Positions 1-7,213 of a stretch of DNA of 16,246 nucleotides are shown here, piece by piece (position 1 is the stretch's first letter; every line of letters starts with the position of its first letter). Under the pieces are notes generated by a model. It did no database searches. It was not told the DNA's origin and saw only the letters and a list, made by a program, of their open reading frames with translations. A program made the translations under genes and the position numbers. This stretch comes from JBGTNQ01 sp964646785 (GTDB lineage Bacteria > Patescibacteriota > Minisyncoccia > Phycocordibacterales > Zambryskibacteraceae): the NCBI GenBank assembly GCA_964646785.1, contig CAZYGU010000018.1, positions 1-16,246 on the forward strand. Reading direction: 5' to 3'.

Positions 1-1621
1 CCGCAGGTTTCTCTTCTTTTGGCTCATCTGCAATCGCTACCTCTGTTGTAAGAAGTATTGCAGCAGCTGACACCGCATTTTGCAGTGCACTGCGAGTAAC
101 TTTTACTGGATCAATAATTCCATCTTTAAACATATCAACAACAAACTCATTTGTTGATGCATTATATCCAAAATGTGCACCACCCTTCCCCACCGCTTCA
201 ACAATCACTGATCCATCATCTCTTCCTGCATTAATAGCGATCTGACGAAGGGGAAAACGAAGAGAATCAACGACAGCACCATATCCTGCATCAAACTCGT
301 CGCGAGGTGACGTATCCTTCGCTTTCATGGCCGTATGTTTTGTCGCAAGCTTTTGTGCCACCTTCACTAATGCAGTACCTCCTCCTGCAACAATCCCCTC
401 CTCAATTGCAGCTTTTGTGGCATTCACAGCATCTTCAATTTTTAATTTCAAATACTTCATTTCAGTTTCAGTAGCAGCACCCACTTTAATGACAGCTACT
501 CCACCAGAGAGTTTTGCAATTCGTTCATCGATTTTTTCAAGATCAAACTTTGATTTTGTTTGTTCTCGCTGAGCCTTGAGTTGTGCGATGCGAGCATCAA
601 CGTCAGATTTCTTTCCTTTTCCACCAACAACAATTGTTGAATCTTTTGTAGAGACAATCTTTGATGCTCTGCCAAGAACAGAAAGATCAGCTCCTTCAAG
701 TTTTACACCAAGTTCTTCAGAAATAACTTCCCCACCAAGGAGTGTTGCGATATCAGTGAGCATCTCTTTCTTTCGATCACCATACCCAGGTGCTTTGACC
801 GCAAGAACATTGAATCCACCTCGTAGTTTATTAACAACAAATGTCGTAAGTGCTTCACCATCAACATCATCTGCAATAATCACCAATTCTTTTTTTCCTG
901 TTTGTGCAATTTTTTCAAGTAACGGGAGAATCTCTTTAATAGTTGAGATTTTTTTGTCAGTAATAAGGACAGGGACGTCGCGATACTCTGCTTCCATGCG
1001 TTCAGTATTTGTAATCATGTAGTGCGATACATATCCCTTATCAAACTGCATTCCTTTCACCACATCACTTTCAATACCAAATGACTGTGATTCCTCAACA
1101 GTCACAACACCATCTTTTCCAACCTTTTTAATCGTGTCCCCAATAATCGAGCCAATTTGTTCTGATTCCGCAGAAATTGTAGCTACCTGACGGATTTCGG
1201 CATCAGTCTTAATCGGCTTTGAAATTGAACGAAGTTCATTAATTGCATCTTCAAGTGCCTTCTCCATTCCAAGACGAATTGCCATTGGGTTTCCTCCCAT
1301 CGTTGTCTTTTTGAACCCCTCACGGATGAGCGCTTGCGCAAGCACAACAGAAGTTGTTGTACCATCTCCTGCAACATCGTTCGTTTTTGTTGCAACTTCT
1401 TTTACAATCTCGGCACCCATATTTTCAAACTTATCTTTGAGTGATATTTCTTTTGCAATCGTAACCCCATCATTCGTTATTGTTGGGCTTCCGTATCCCT
1501 TATCGAGTACCACATTTCTTCCACGTGGACCAAGAGTGATGCGTACTGCATCTGCAACAACATCAACTCCCTTCTTCAAAGACTTTCGTGCATCCTCACT
1601 AAACAAAAGAATTTTAGACAT
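1..1621 (-). CDS. groEL: Chaperonin GroEL (60 kDa), C-terminal tip cut by window edge
   Basis: This is the large chaperonin subunit, whose double seven-membered ring folds cytosolic proteins with ATP and the GroES lid. The reverse-strand translation opens MSKILLFSEDARKSLKKG and reads without a stop for 540 codons to the left edge, so only the last few residues are missing. Visible hallmarks are the nucleotide-binding stretch ITLGPRGRNVVLDKGYGSP, the GDGTTT motif near residue 87, the apical-domain segment around VKAPGYGDRKKEML, and the C-terminal VAGGGTALV region. The ATG at 1621 is the natural start, since it matches the normal GroEL N-terminus. No Shine-Dalgarno sequence is seen ahead of it. 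The gene follows groES by about 56 bases, so the pair is probably one transcript. No CIRCE element is visible. Identity is seen directly and is very secure. Confidence 0.97.
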   Translation of the reverse strand, partial: MSKILLFSEDARKSLKKGVDVVADAVRITLGPRGRNVVLDKGYGSPTITNDGVTIAKEISLKDKFENMGAEIVKEVATKTNDVAGDGTTTSVVLAQALIREGFKKTTMGGNPMAIRLGMEKALEDAINELRSISKPIKTDAEIRQVATISAESEQIGSIIGDTIKKVGKDGVVTVEESQSFGIESDVVKGMQFDKGYVSHYMITNTERMEAEYRDVPVLITDKKISTIKEILPLLEKIAQTGKKELVIIADDVDGEALTTFVVNKLRGGFNVLAVKAPGYGDRKKEMLTDIATLLGGEVISEELGVKLEGADLSVLGRASKIVSTKDSTIVVGGKGKKSDVDARIAQLKAQREQTKSKFDLEKIDERIAKLSGGVAVIKVGAATETEMKYLKLKIEDAVNATKAAIEEGIVAGGGTALVKVAQKLATKHTAMKAKDTSPRDEFDAGYGAVVDSLRFPLRQIAINAGRDDGSVIVEAVGKGGAHFGYNASTNEFVVDMFKDGIIDPVKVTRSALQNAVSAAAILLTTEVAIADEPKEEKPA

Positions 1622-1677
1622 AGTGTATAAATTGTTATTTTTAGTTCTCAGTAGTTAGTAAAGTACAATCCTCATTC

Positions 1678-2007
1678 TTAATTCCCTTTCACAACAGCAG
1701 AGATTTCTCCTTCACGAACAATAAAATATTCTTCTCCATCAAATATAATTTGATCTCCCCATTGAAAAAGTACTTCATCACCGACTGAAACACACACTGG
1801 AATTCGATTTCCATCTTCAAACCGTCCTTCTCCAACAGCAACAACGGTTCCTCGCTTTGAACCTTTATCTTCTTTTACAGTGTCGGGAATATAAATACCA
1901 GATTCAGTTTTCTTTCCTTCAGAACCTTTTATTTCTTTCAAAATTACCTTATCCCCGAGAGGTATAAGCTTGAAAGACGCTGATTTTTTCTTTGGTGTAT
2001 TTTTCAT
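1678..2007 (-). CDS. groES: Co-chaperonin GroES (10 kDa)
   Basis: This is the lid heptamer of the GroEL folding chamber. The 109-residue product carries the GroES beta-barrel: IPLGDKVILKEI (residues 15-26), a mobile loop ending SGIYIPDTVKED (36-47), then GTVVAVGEGR and VGDEVLFQWGDQIIFDGEEYFIVRE. The mobile-loop tripeptide that docks on GroEL is IYI here, close to the classic IVL. It has about 12 extra N-terminal residues, MKNTPKKKSASF, which are basic and absent from usual 95-97-residue GroES proteins. No internal ATG near the domain border offers a shorter start, so the extension is probably real. It lies upstream of groEL on the same strand. A promoter candidate sits immediately before the ATG, giving a leader of only a few bases. 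No Shine-Dalgarno sequence is evident. Confidence 0.96.
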   Translation of the reverse strand: MKNTPKKKSASFKLIPLGDKVILKEIKGSEGKKTESGIYIPDTVKEDKGSKRGTVVAVGEGRFEDGNRIPVCVSVGDEVLFQWGDQIIFDGEEYFIVREGEISAVVKGN

Positions 2008-2018
2008 ATATCAAGCAA

Positions 2019-2046
2019 TTTATATATACCTATTAATAAGTGTCAC
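2019..2046 (-). promoter_or_regulatory. Candidate promoter for groES-groEL
   Basis: On the minus strand GTGACA (2041-2046) is followed by 16 bases and TATAAA (2019-2024), each one base from the housekeeping sigma consensus. Transcription would begin about 5 bases before the groES ATG at 2007, so the leader is almost absent. I looked for a CIRCE repeat (TTAGCACTC-N9-GAGTGCTAA) and found only a lone GAGTG half-like piece. Heat-shock control through HrcA is therefore not supported here. Confidence 0.45.
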
Positions 2047-2083
2047 TCATTGTATAGATAGAACTGAAGAATTCAAGTACAAG

Positions 2084-2115
2084 AAAAAGCGCCGACATCT
2101 TTCGATGTCGGCGCT
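2084..2115 (-). terminator. Intrinsic terminator of the GC-rich orphan gene
   Basis: A perfect 12-bp inverted repeat (2088-2099 with 2104-2115) is capped by a GAAA tetraloop as read on the minus strand, and a T-rich tail (TTTTTCTT) follows. The stem is GC-rich (core GCGCCGACATC). It lies about 18 bases after the TGA at 2133-2135 and also insulates groES from the upstream gene. It is among the strongest terminators in the window. Confidence 0.9.
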
Positions 2116-2132
2116 CGTTGTGACTCACGTGA

Positions 2133-2831
2133 TCAGGCGGCGGCCTGCTGATGGCGGGACTTCCCGCTCTTCTGCTTCTTCGCCTTCTTCTCACCGTTCC
2201 CATCGGTCGACTGACGCTTCTCACCCTTGCCCACGTACTTGCGGGGCTTGGTGCGGCGCTTGGCCGGAGCAGCGGTCAGGACTTCCTTGACCCGCTGGGC
2301 GACCGATCGGGCATTCTCAGCTGCCGAGATCTCGCGCTGAGCGAGACCCTCGATCCATGAGACGAAGGATTCCATCGCGCCATAGGCCTTGATGGCCAGG
2401 TCAGCGGTGATGTTCTCGCGCGTGATGTTCTCGCGAAAGAGCCGAAGCTCGTTCGCGAAGCGCAGCTTGCGCTCGGCGTAGATCTCCGTCCCCTCGATCG
2501 CACTGAAGCGACCGATGAACGAAGTGACCGAACCACGAACGAAGGTGATGACCTCAGCGGAGAGATCGTTGTTCACCTGGTTGAGGACACGAACCGCGTA
2601 CTGAATGCGCTCGGCGTTCGATCCCCAGTTCTCCTGGTTCATGTTCATCGAGTTGATCAGCGCGTCGTTCATCTTGGACAGCCCACCCACCGTTTCGGTG
2701 AGCTCGGCCGACATGACGAACGCAGCGAGCTTCGTGCCGACGACTTCCGTGAGGAAGGTGCGCAGGGTCTCGAACCGGTTGGTGAAGATGTCCACCAAGT
2801 CCTCGTTGAGGTAAGCCTTGAAAGCAGTCAT
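2133..2831 (-). CDS. Orphan GC-rich gene: helical protein with a Lys/Arg-rich tail, function unknown
   Basis: I do not recognise this family. The 232-residue product has no signal peptide and no membrane segment. Residues 1-185 look largely alpha-helical, with few glycines and prolines, and contain the near-repeat ENITRENITADLAIKAYG. Residues 186-232 form a disordered basic tail starting AAPAKRRTKPRK, with about 16 Lys/Arg in 47 residues and AAA at the end. Such a tail suggests binding to nucleic acid or another polyanion, but that is inference. The reading frame is firmly supported: G/C-ending codons dominate, all 17 lysines are AAG, and all phenylalanines but one are TTC. Sampled stretches are about 57-70% GC, against about 40% in neighbours. 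It is a single-gene unit with its own promoter, roughly 72-base leader, AGGAG ribosome site nine bases before ATG, and terminator. Transfer from a GC-rich donor or selection for very high expression could both explain this. Confidence 0.85.
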   Translation of the reverse strand: MTAFKAYLNEDLVDIFTNRFETLRTFLTEVVGTKLAAFVMSAELTETVGGLSKMNDALINSMNMNQENWGSNAERIQYAVRVLNQVNNDLSAEVITFVRGSVTSFIGRFSAIEGTEIYAERKLRFANELRLFRENITRENITADLAIKAYGAMESFVSWIEGLAQREISAAENARSVAQRVKEVLTAAPAKRRTKPRKYVGKGEKRQSTDGNGEKKAKKQKSGKSRHQQAAA

Positions 2832-2840
2832 GGTCTTCTA

Positions 2841-2857
2841 CTCCTGGCCGTTGGCCA
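2841..2857 (-). promoter_or_regulatory. Strong Shine-Dalgarno site with a small hairpin just upstream (orphan gene)
   Basis: On the minus strand AGGAG (2841-2845) lies nine bases before the ATG at 2829-2831. It is the clearest ribosome binding site in the window, and it decides this start. A five-pair hairpin, TGGCC-AAC-GGCCA (2845-2857), abuts it and shares one base with the SD. This could tune ribosome access or protect the messenger end. Confidence 0.7.
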
Positions 2858-2909
2858 TCAAAAAAGATAAGGTTGTGAATCTTGTTACAGTACGATACTT
2901 CTGGTATAT

Positions 2910-2937
2910 ATAATAGCATATTAAATATATTTGTCAA
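2910..2937 (-). promoter_or_regulatory. Near-consensus housekeeping promoter for the orphan gene
   Basis: On the minus strand a perfect -35 TTGACA (2932-2937), a 16-base AT-rich spacer and the -10 TATTAT (2910-2915) are read. Initiation is expected near 2903, giving a leader of about 72 bases before the ATG at 2831. This is the best promoter in the window by match to consensus. Confidence 0.8.
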
Positions 2938-3048
2938 GCATTTTATTGACAATATCCTCTAAGTATTGCAAAAGCTATATTTAGAGCCATTTTTAGCCTT
3001 AAGGTAAGCCATCGATAGGATTAGGTAACTGAAAAGCTTCATTCTAAC

Positions 3049-3076
3049 TTGCTAAATGACCTACATTCGCTATACT
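3049..3076 (+). promoter_or_regulatory. Promoter of secG, predicted leaderless
   Basis: TTGCTA (3049-3054), a 16-base spacer and TATACT (3071-3076) form a good promoter. The -10 ends only nine bases before the secG ATG at 3086, so the transcript would start at or within about three bases of the start codon. Confidence 0.65.
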
Positions 3077-3085
3077 TTTAAACCA

Positions 3086-3313
3086 ATGAGTATTCACACG
3101 ATTCTCCCCTATGTCCAGATCGTACTTGCCCTCCTCTTAATTGGAGGTGTACTTTTGCAACGATCTGAAGCTGGACTTGGTGGCGCTTTCGGCGGTGATT
3201 CCTTCAGTTCTGGAGCCTATTCGCGAAGAGGTGCTGAAAAAATCCTTTTTCGACTTACCATCACCATTGCAATTCTTTTCGCGTTGTCAGCATTCATTTC
3301 ACTCATTGTTTAA
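3086..3313 (+). CDS. secG: Preprotein translocase subunit SecG
   Basis: SecG is the small accessory subunit of the SecYEG channel in the cytoplasmic membrane. The 75-residue product has the expected two membrane helices (about 6-24 and 53-75) around a glycine-rich cytoplasmic loop. It carries the family signatures GVLLQRSEAGLGGAFGG and RRGAEKILFRLT. I chose the ATG at 3086 over an in-frame ATG at 3056 because 3086 gives the normal SecG N-terminus. The promoter's -10 box also lies between the two, so a transcript would not contain the earlier ATG. No SD is present. The solute-binding protein gene follows 90 bases later, and no terminator is seen between them, so the two may share a transcript. 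Confidence 0.93.
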   Translation: MSIHTILPYVQIVLALLLIGGVLLQRSEAGLGGAFGGDSFSSGAYSRRGAEKILFRLTITIAILFALSAFISLIV

Positions 3314-3403
3314 GTAAGTACTCCGCATATAACTTCACCATAATATCCATTGAGATAGCTTCTCTTGTATGTTGTGCATTAATTAATTTATTCGCATTCT
3401 ATT

Positions 3404-5152
3404 GTGAAAGACTTATCATCCGTGTTTTTTAAAAAGAGAAACATTCCCGGATCTGAACTCTCTCAAAGAGCTATCCGTTCTTTTTCGACGACAGAGAAAA
3501 CACTCTTTTATATATGTACGTGCCTGTTTGTTGGTTCAGGAATATTCATGCTTTGGAAAGTAAATACTTCCTTCATGGTGAAAGTTCCCGCTCATGGTGG
3601 AGAATTGACTGAAGGTATCATTGGATCACCGCGGTTTATTAATCCCCTTCTTGCAATCGGCGATGCTGATAAAGATCTTTCTACTCTTATTTACTCAGGG
3701 CTCATGAGAGCAACTCCAGAAGGATTAATCCCTGATCTTGCAGAAAGCTATACCATTAGCGAAGACGGGCTCACGTATGACTTCATTCTTCGCGAAGATG
3801 CAATGTTTCAAGATGGTGAAAAAGTAACAAGTGATGATATTGAATTCACAATCACAAAAGCTCTCGATCCTGCACTGAAAAGTCCTAAGCGCGGAAACTG
3901 GGATGGTATTACTGTACAAAAAGTTAGCGACCGAGAAATTCGTTTTATATTGAAACAGCCATATGGTCCGTTTCTCGAAAATACCGTGCTTGGTATTTTA
4001 CCAAAACACATCTGGAAAGATGCGACAGCAGACCAATTCTCTTTTAGTGAATACAACATCAACCCTATCGGATCAGGACCATACAAAGTAAAAAGTGTTG
4101 ATCGAAATTCTTCTGGAGTACCAACAAAGTACACACTCAAGAGTTTTTCAAAATTTACTCTTGGAGAACCATACATCAAAACTCTTTCCATACAATTTTA
4201 TTCAAGCGAAGAAGCTCTCCGTGAAGCATTTACTAAAGGAGACATCGAAAGTGCCTACGGATTCAGTGCGCAGTCAATTCATGAACTAGCGACAAATGAA
4301 ATTCGTATTGAAGAATCAGTTCTTCCGCGTGTCTTTGGAGTATTTTTAAATCAAAACCAAGCAACAGTATTTGCTCACAAAGAAGTTCGTGAGGCTCTCA
4401 ATGCTTCTATCGATCGAAACTCGATTGTTGCAAATGTATTGTTTGGATACGGTACTTCAATTAATAATCCAATTCCCCCAAAAGATTCCGTTTCAATTCC
4501 TGACACTCGTACTGAAGACGAGCGTTTACAAGAAGCAAGCACAATTCTCAGCAAAGCCGGTTGGACGAAAAATACAGAAAGCGGCATCTGGGAATTAGTG
4601 GATAAGAAAACAAAGAAAGTCACTTCAACATTATCCTTCTCCCTTTCAACTGGTGACGCAACAGAACTTAAGGCCGCAGCGGAAGAAATACAAGGTGATT
4701 GGGAAAAACTTGGAGCAAAGATAAATCTTCAAATATTTGAAACTGGCGATTTAAACCAAAACATTATCCGCCCAAGAAAATATGACGCTCTCCTATTTGG
4801 AGAAATCGTCGGACGAGATCTCGATCTCTACCCATTCTGGCACTCATCACAAAGAAACGACCCCGGACTCAACATTGCTCTTTACGTAAACAGCTCAGCA
4901 GACAAACTCCTCGAAGAGGCTCGGGCGACATCAGACTTCACTCGTCGTGACACACTCTATACATCGTTCGCAGCAGAGGTTGCAAAAGATGTTCCTGTTA
5001 TCTTCACCTACTCACCAAGTTTCCTCTATATATTAAAACCCACCGTGGAAGGTTTCTCGTTAGGACTCATTACAAACCCATCAGAGAGATTCGGAAATAT
5101 ATATAAATGGTATATAGAAACTGATAACGTATGGAGCATTTTTACTCAATAA
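3404..5152 (+). CDS. Membrane-anchored peptide/oligopeptide-type solute-binding protein (SBP family 5)
   Basis: This belongs to the OppA/DppA class of extracytoplasmic binding proteins. It starts at GTG 3404, and no ATG lies nearby. About 32 basic cytoplasmic residues precede one membrane helix (about 33-54), then a large outer domain follows. The family 5 signature is clear: GLIPDLAESYTISEDGLTYD (residues 107-126), FQDGEKVTSDDIEFT, then PIGSGPYKV and ALNASIDRNSIV further on. There is no lipobox cysteine at the end of the helix, so anchoring is by the uncleaved helix rather than lipid, which differs from most Gram-positive OppA proteins. No permease or ATPase genes are adjacent. It may serve a transporter encoded elsewhere, act as a peptide scavenger or have a chaperone-like envelope role. 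RNase J follows after 23 bases. Fold identity is secure; substrate is unknown. Confidence 0.9.
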   Translation: MKDLSSVFFKKRNIPGSELSQRAIRSFSTTEKTLFYICTCLFVGSGIFMLWKVNTSFMVKVPAHGGELTEGIIGSPRFINPLLAIGDADKDLSTLIYSGLMRATPEGLIPDLAESYTISEDGLTYDFILREDAMFQDGEKVTSDDIEFTITKALDPALKSPKRGNWDGITVQKVSDREIRFILKQPYGPFLENTVLGILPKHIWKDATADQFSFSEYNINPIGSGPYKVKSVDRNSSGVPTKYTLKSFSKFTLGEPYIKTLSIQFYSSEEALREAFTKGDIESAYGFSAQSIHELATNEIRIEESVLPRVFGVFLNQNQATVFAHKEVREALNASIDRNSIVANVLFGYGTSINNPIPPKDSVSIPDTRTEDERLQEASTILSKAGWTKNTESGIWELVDKKTKKVTSTLSFSLSTGDATELKAAAEEIQGDWEKLGAKINLQIFETGDLNQNIIRPRKYDALLFGEIVGRDLDLYPFWHSSQRNDPGLNIALYVNSSADKLLEEARATSDFTRRDTLYTSFAAEVAKDVPVIFTYSPSFLYILKPTVEGFSLGLITNPSERFGNIYKWYIETDNVWSIFTQ

Positions 5153-5175
5153 CAATTAATTAATTCACAACCGTC

Positions 5176-7056
5176 ATGAACCCAGAAAGCAACACAGAAA
5201 AGAAAATACCAGCAACTCCTACCAGTGGAACTGCACACAGAACTCGCCCACCACAAAGACGAAGTGGTGGTGGCATGCGCCGAGGCAATTTTAGTCGACC
5301 AAGAAGTGGAAGCCGTGGTGGATTTAGATCGGGTGGTGATACTCGTGACAGCAAAAAACCTGCTGACATTGTTCCACCAATTGCGCCAGGTATCATTCGT
5401 ATTATTCCCCTTGGTGGAGTGGAAGAGGTAGGAAAAAACATGACCGCAATTGAATATGGTGACAACATCATTGTTATTGACTGTGGTTTTCAGTTCCGTG
5501 AAGAAGCAACCCCAGGTATCGACTATATTCTTCCAAACCCAAAATATCTTGAAGAACGAAAAGGTAAAATTAAAGCTGTATTCATTACTCATGGGCACCT
5601 TGATCACATTGGAGCTATTCCTTACATCATGAATCGAATTGGTAACCCACCACTCTATACAGCACAATTTGGTGCAATGATGATCCAAAAGCGCCAAGAA
5701 GAATTTCCTCAGGTTCCAAAACTTGATCTCAGAATTCTTGACGCAAACCAACGAGTAACGATTGCTCCTGATTTTAAAATTGCTACCTTCCCTATTTCAC
5801 ACACAATCCCAGATTCAATCGGACTTATTGTGGAAACACCCTTTGGAAATATTGTATTTATCGAAGATGTACGCGTAGACAACATTAAAGGTGTACCAAC
5901 TGAAGAAGAGTTCGAACAGTACAAGCGCTTCAAAGATATGAATGTGTTGTTGTTAACAATGGATTCTACGTCCATTGAAAAACCAGGGTTCTCACTTTCT
6001 GAACAAACGGTTATCAAGAACATCGAAGAGATTATCCGTCTTACGAAATCTCGACTTATCATTGCAACATTCGCTTCTCAGGTTGAGCGTTTGATTGCCA
6101 TGATTGAAATTTGCAGAAGACTCAATAAAAAGGTGGTGTTCGAAGGTCGTAGTATGAAAACAAACCTCGAAATCATTAAAAAACTTGAGTTAGTAAACAC
6201 TGACCAAGTAGTTATTCCACTTGAGGAAGTTGAGCAATATGCCCCTGATCGTATCGTTATGATTGTTACTGGTGCTCAAGGAGAAGAGTTTGCCGCACTG
6301 ATGCGTATTGCAAATAAAACCCACAAATATATCCAACTCAGACAAACTGACACAGTTCTCTTGTCTTCTTCTATCATCCCTACAAACTACAACGCTGTTA
6401 TTAATTTGAAAGACACACTCTATCGATCTGGAGCTAAAATTATTACCTATCTCGATTCAGATGTGCATGCATCAGGACATGGAAACCGAGACGAGCTTCG
6501 ATGGATTCACAGTCAAATGAAATATCGTTTCTTTATGCCGCTTCACGGAAACCATTACATGCTTCGTCAACATGCAGAACTTGCGTATACAATGGGAGTT
6601 CCAAAAGAAAATGTTATTGTACCTGACAACGGATCTGTTATTGAGATTTATGATGAAGGTCAGAAAATTCGTGTTATTCCCCAGAAAGCAGTTTCCAGCG
6701 ACATCATCGTTGATGGATTTGCAATCGGTGATGTACAAGAAGTTGTGATGCGAGATCGAAAAATGCTTGCTGAAGATGGATTTGTGGTTATTATCGCAAG
6801 CGTAAATACACAGACAGGAAAACTAAAAAAATCTCCTGATATTATTTCTCGTGGATTTGTGTACTTAAGAGAATCACAGGAGCTTCTCCAGCAGGCCCGC
6901 ATGCTCATCAAGAGATCGATCGAAAAATCAACAGAAGGAATGAATCCAATCAACTTTGATTTTGTAAAATCTGATGTTACAGAAACAGTCGAAAGATTTC
7001 TTCTTCAGAAAACAGCAAAAAGACCTATTGTTATCCCCGTAGTATTAGGAGTATAG
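5176..7056 (+). CDS. rnj: Ribonuclease J (5'-3' exo/endoribonuclease) with RG-rich N-terminal tail
   Basis: This metallo-beta-lactamase/beta-CASP ribonuclease works in mRNA decay and rRNA maturation. The catalytic zinc motif HGHLDH is at residues 139-144. Further ligand motifs are SHTIPDS (209 on), the bridging Asp at 231, SGHG (433-436) and HGNHYML (457 on). The C-terminal RGFVYLRESQEL (559-570) is typical of RNase J. At 626 residues it is about 70 longer than the usual 555. The excess is an N-terminal low-complexity tail (about residues 22-61) rich in Arg, Gly and Ser with RRSGGGMRRG and SRGGFRSGG, resembling RNA-binding RGG segments. The family's TGDFK-like segment reads IEDVR here, keeping the Asp but not the flanking residues. 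It has no SD, and the 23-base gap from the preceding gene suggests co-transcription. A terminator follows the TAG. Confidence 0.95.
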   Translation: MNPESNTEKKIPATPTSGTAHRTRPPQRRSGGGMRRGNFSRPRSGSRGGFRSGGDTRDSKKPADIVPPIAPGIIRIIPLGGVEEVGKNMTAIEYGDNIIVIDCGFQFREEATPGIDYILPNPKYLEERKGKIKAVFITHGHLDHIGAIPYIMNRIGNPPLYTAQFGAMMIQKRQEEFPQVPKLDLRILDANQRVTIAPDFKIATFPISHTIPDSIGLIVETPFGNIVFIEDVRVDNIKGVPTEEEFEQYKRFKDMNVLLLTMDSTSIEKPGFSLSEQTVIKNIEEIIRLTKSRLIIATFASQVERLIAMIEICRRLNKKVVFEGRSMKTNLEIIKKLELVNTDQVVIPLEEVEQYAPDRIVMIVTGAQGEEFAALMRIANKTHKYIQLRQTDTVLLSSSIIPTNYNAVINLKDTLYRSGAKIITYLDSDVHASGHGNRDELRWIHSQMKYRFFMPLHGNHYMLRQHAELAYTMGVPKENVIVPDNGSVIEIYDEGQKIRVIPQKAVSSDIIVDGFAIGDVQEVVMRDRKMLAEDGFVVIIASVNTQTGKLKKSPDIISRGFVYLRESQELLQQARMLIKRSIEKSTEGMNPINFDFVKSDVTETVERFLLQKTAKRPIVIPVVLGV

Positions 7057-7083
7057 CGAAAAATCTTTACATCGAATATAAAC

Positions 7084-7110
7084 AAAAAACCTCTCTCTTG
7101 GAGGTTTTTT
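7084..7110 (+). terminator. Intrinsic terminator after RNase J
   Basis: AAAAAACCTC (7084-7093) and GAGGTTTTTT (7101-7110) form a ten-pair stem with a seven-base loop. The run of T on either strand makes it potentially bidirectional. It closes the secG-SBP-RNase J unit about 30 bases after the stop. Confidence 0.88.
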
Positions 7111-7204
7111 GTTACTCGAGTATACCTATTAGTCAATTTGAAAGCTCTATGCTATAACCAAATAAGAACATCGTGATACGTAAGTGAATACCCACCCATA
7201 CCGC

Positions 7205-7208
7205 GAGG
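7205..7208 (+). promoter_or_regulatory. Shine-Dalgarno site fixing the start of the 94-residue protein
   Basis: GAGG lies five bases before the ATG at 7214. Few genes in this window have such a site, and its spacing favours this ATG over an in-frame GTG at 7184. Confidence 0.55.
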
Positions 7209-7213
7209 TTATC

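Noticed and set aside
327..1658. Long plus-strand frames opposite groEL
   Set aside because: They are antisense shadows of a fully conserved groEL and have Ser/Phe/Pro-rich translations without recognisable domains.
2008..2060. Possible CIRCE (HrcA) operator ahead of groES
   Set aside because: Only a single GAGTG half-like piece occurs; the matching half at the fixed nine-base spacing is absent.
2133..2135. TGA recoded as glycine (as in Gracilibacteria and SR1)
   Set aside because: The one TGA ends the orphan gene just before a terminator, and no other gene has an in-frame TGA, so a standard stop is simplest.
2033..2952. Several open frames overlapping the GC-rich orphan gene on both strands
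   Set aside because: High GC leaves few stops, giving long shadow frames. Only the 2133-2831 minus frame has SD, promoter, terminator and sensible codon bias; the others yield Arg/Ser/Pro-rich or His-rich nonsense-like translations.
2946..2982. TTGACA at 2946-2951 on the plus strand as a secG promoter
   Set aside because: No acceptable -10 follows at 16-18 bases; the TATATT is 25 bases away. The TTGCTA/TATACT pair nearer secG is better.
3056..3085. ATG at 3056 as the secG start
   Set aside because: It lies upstream of the predicted transcription start and adds ten residues not seen in SecG proteins.
5146..5751. 201-residue minus-strand frame opposite RNase J
   Set aside because: Low-complexity Ser/Thr/Trp translation antisense to a clear RNase J coding region; no promoter or SD.
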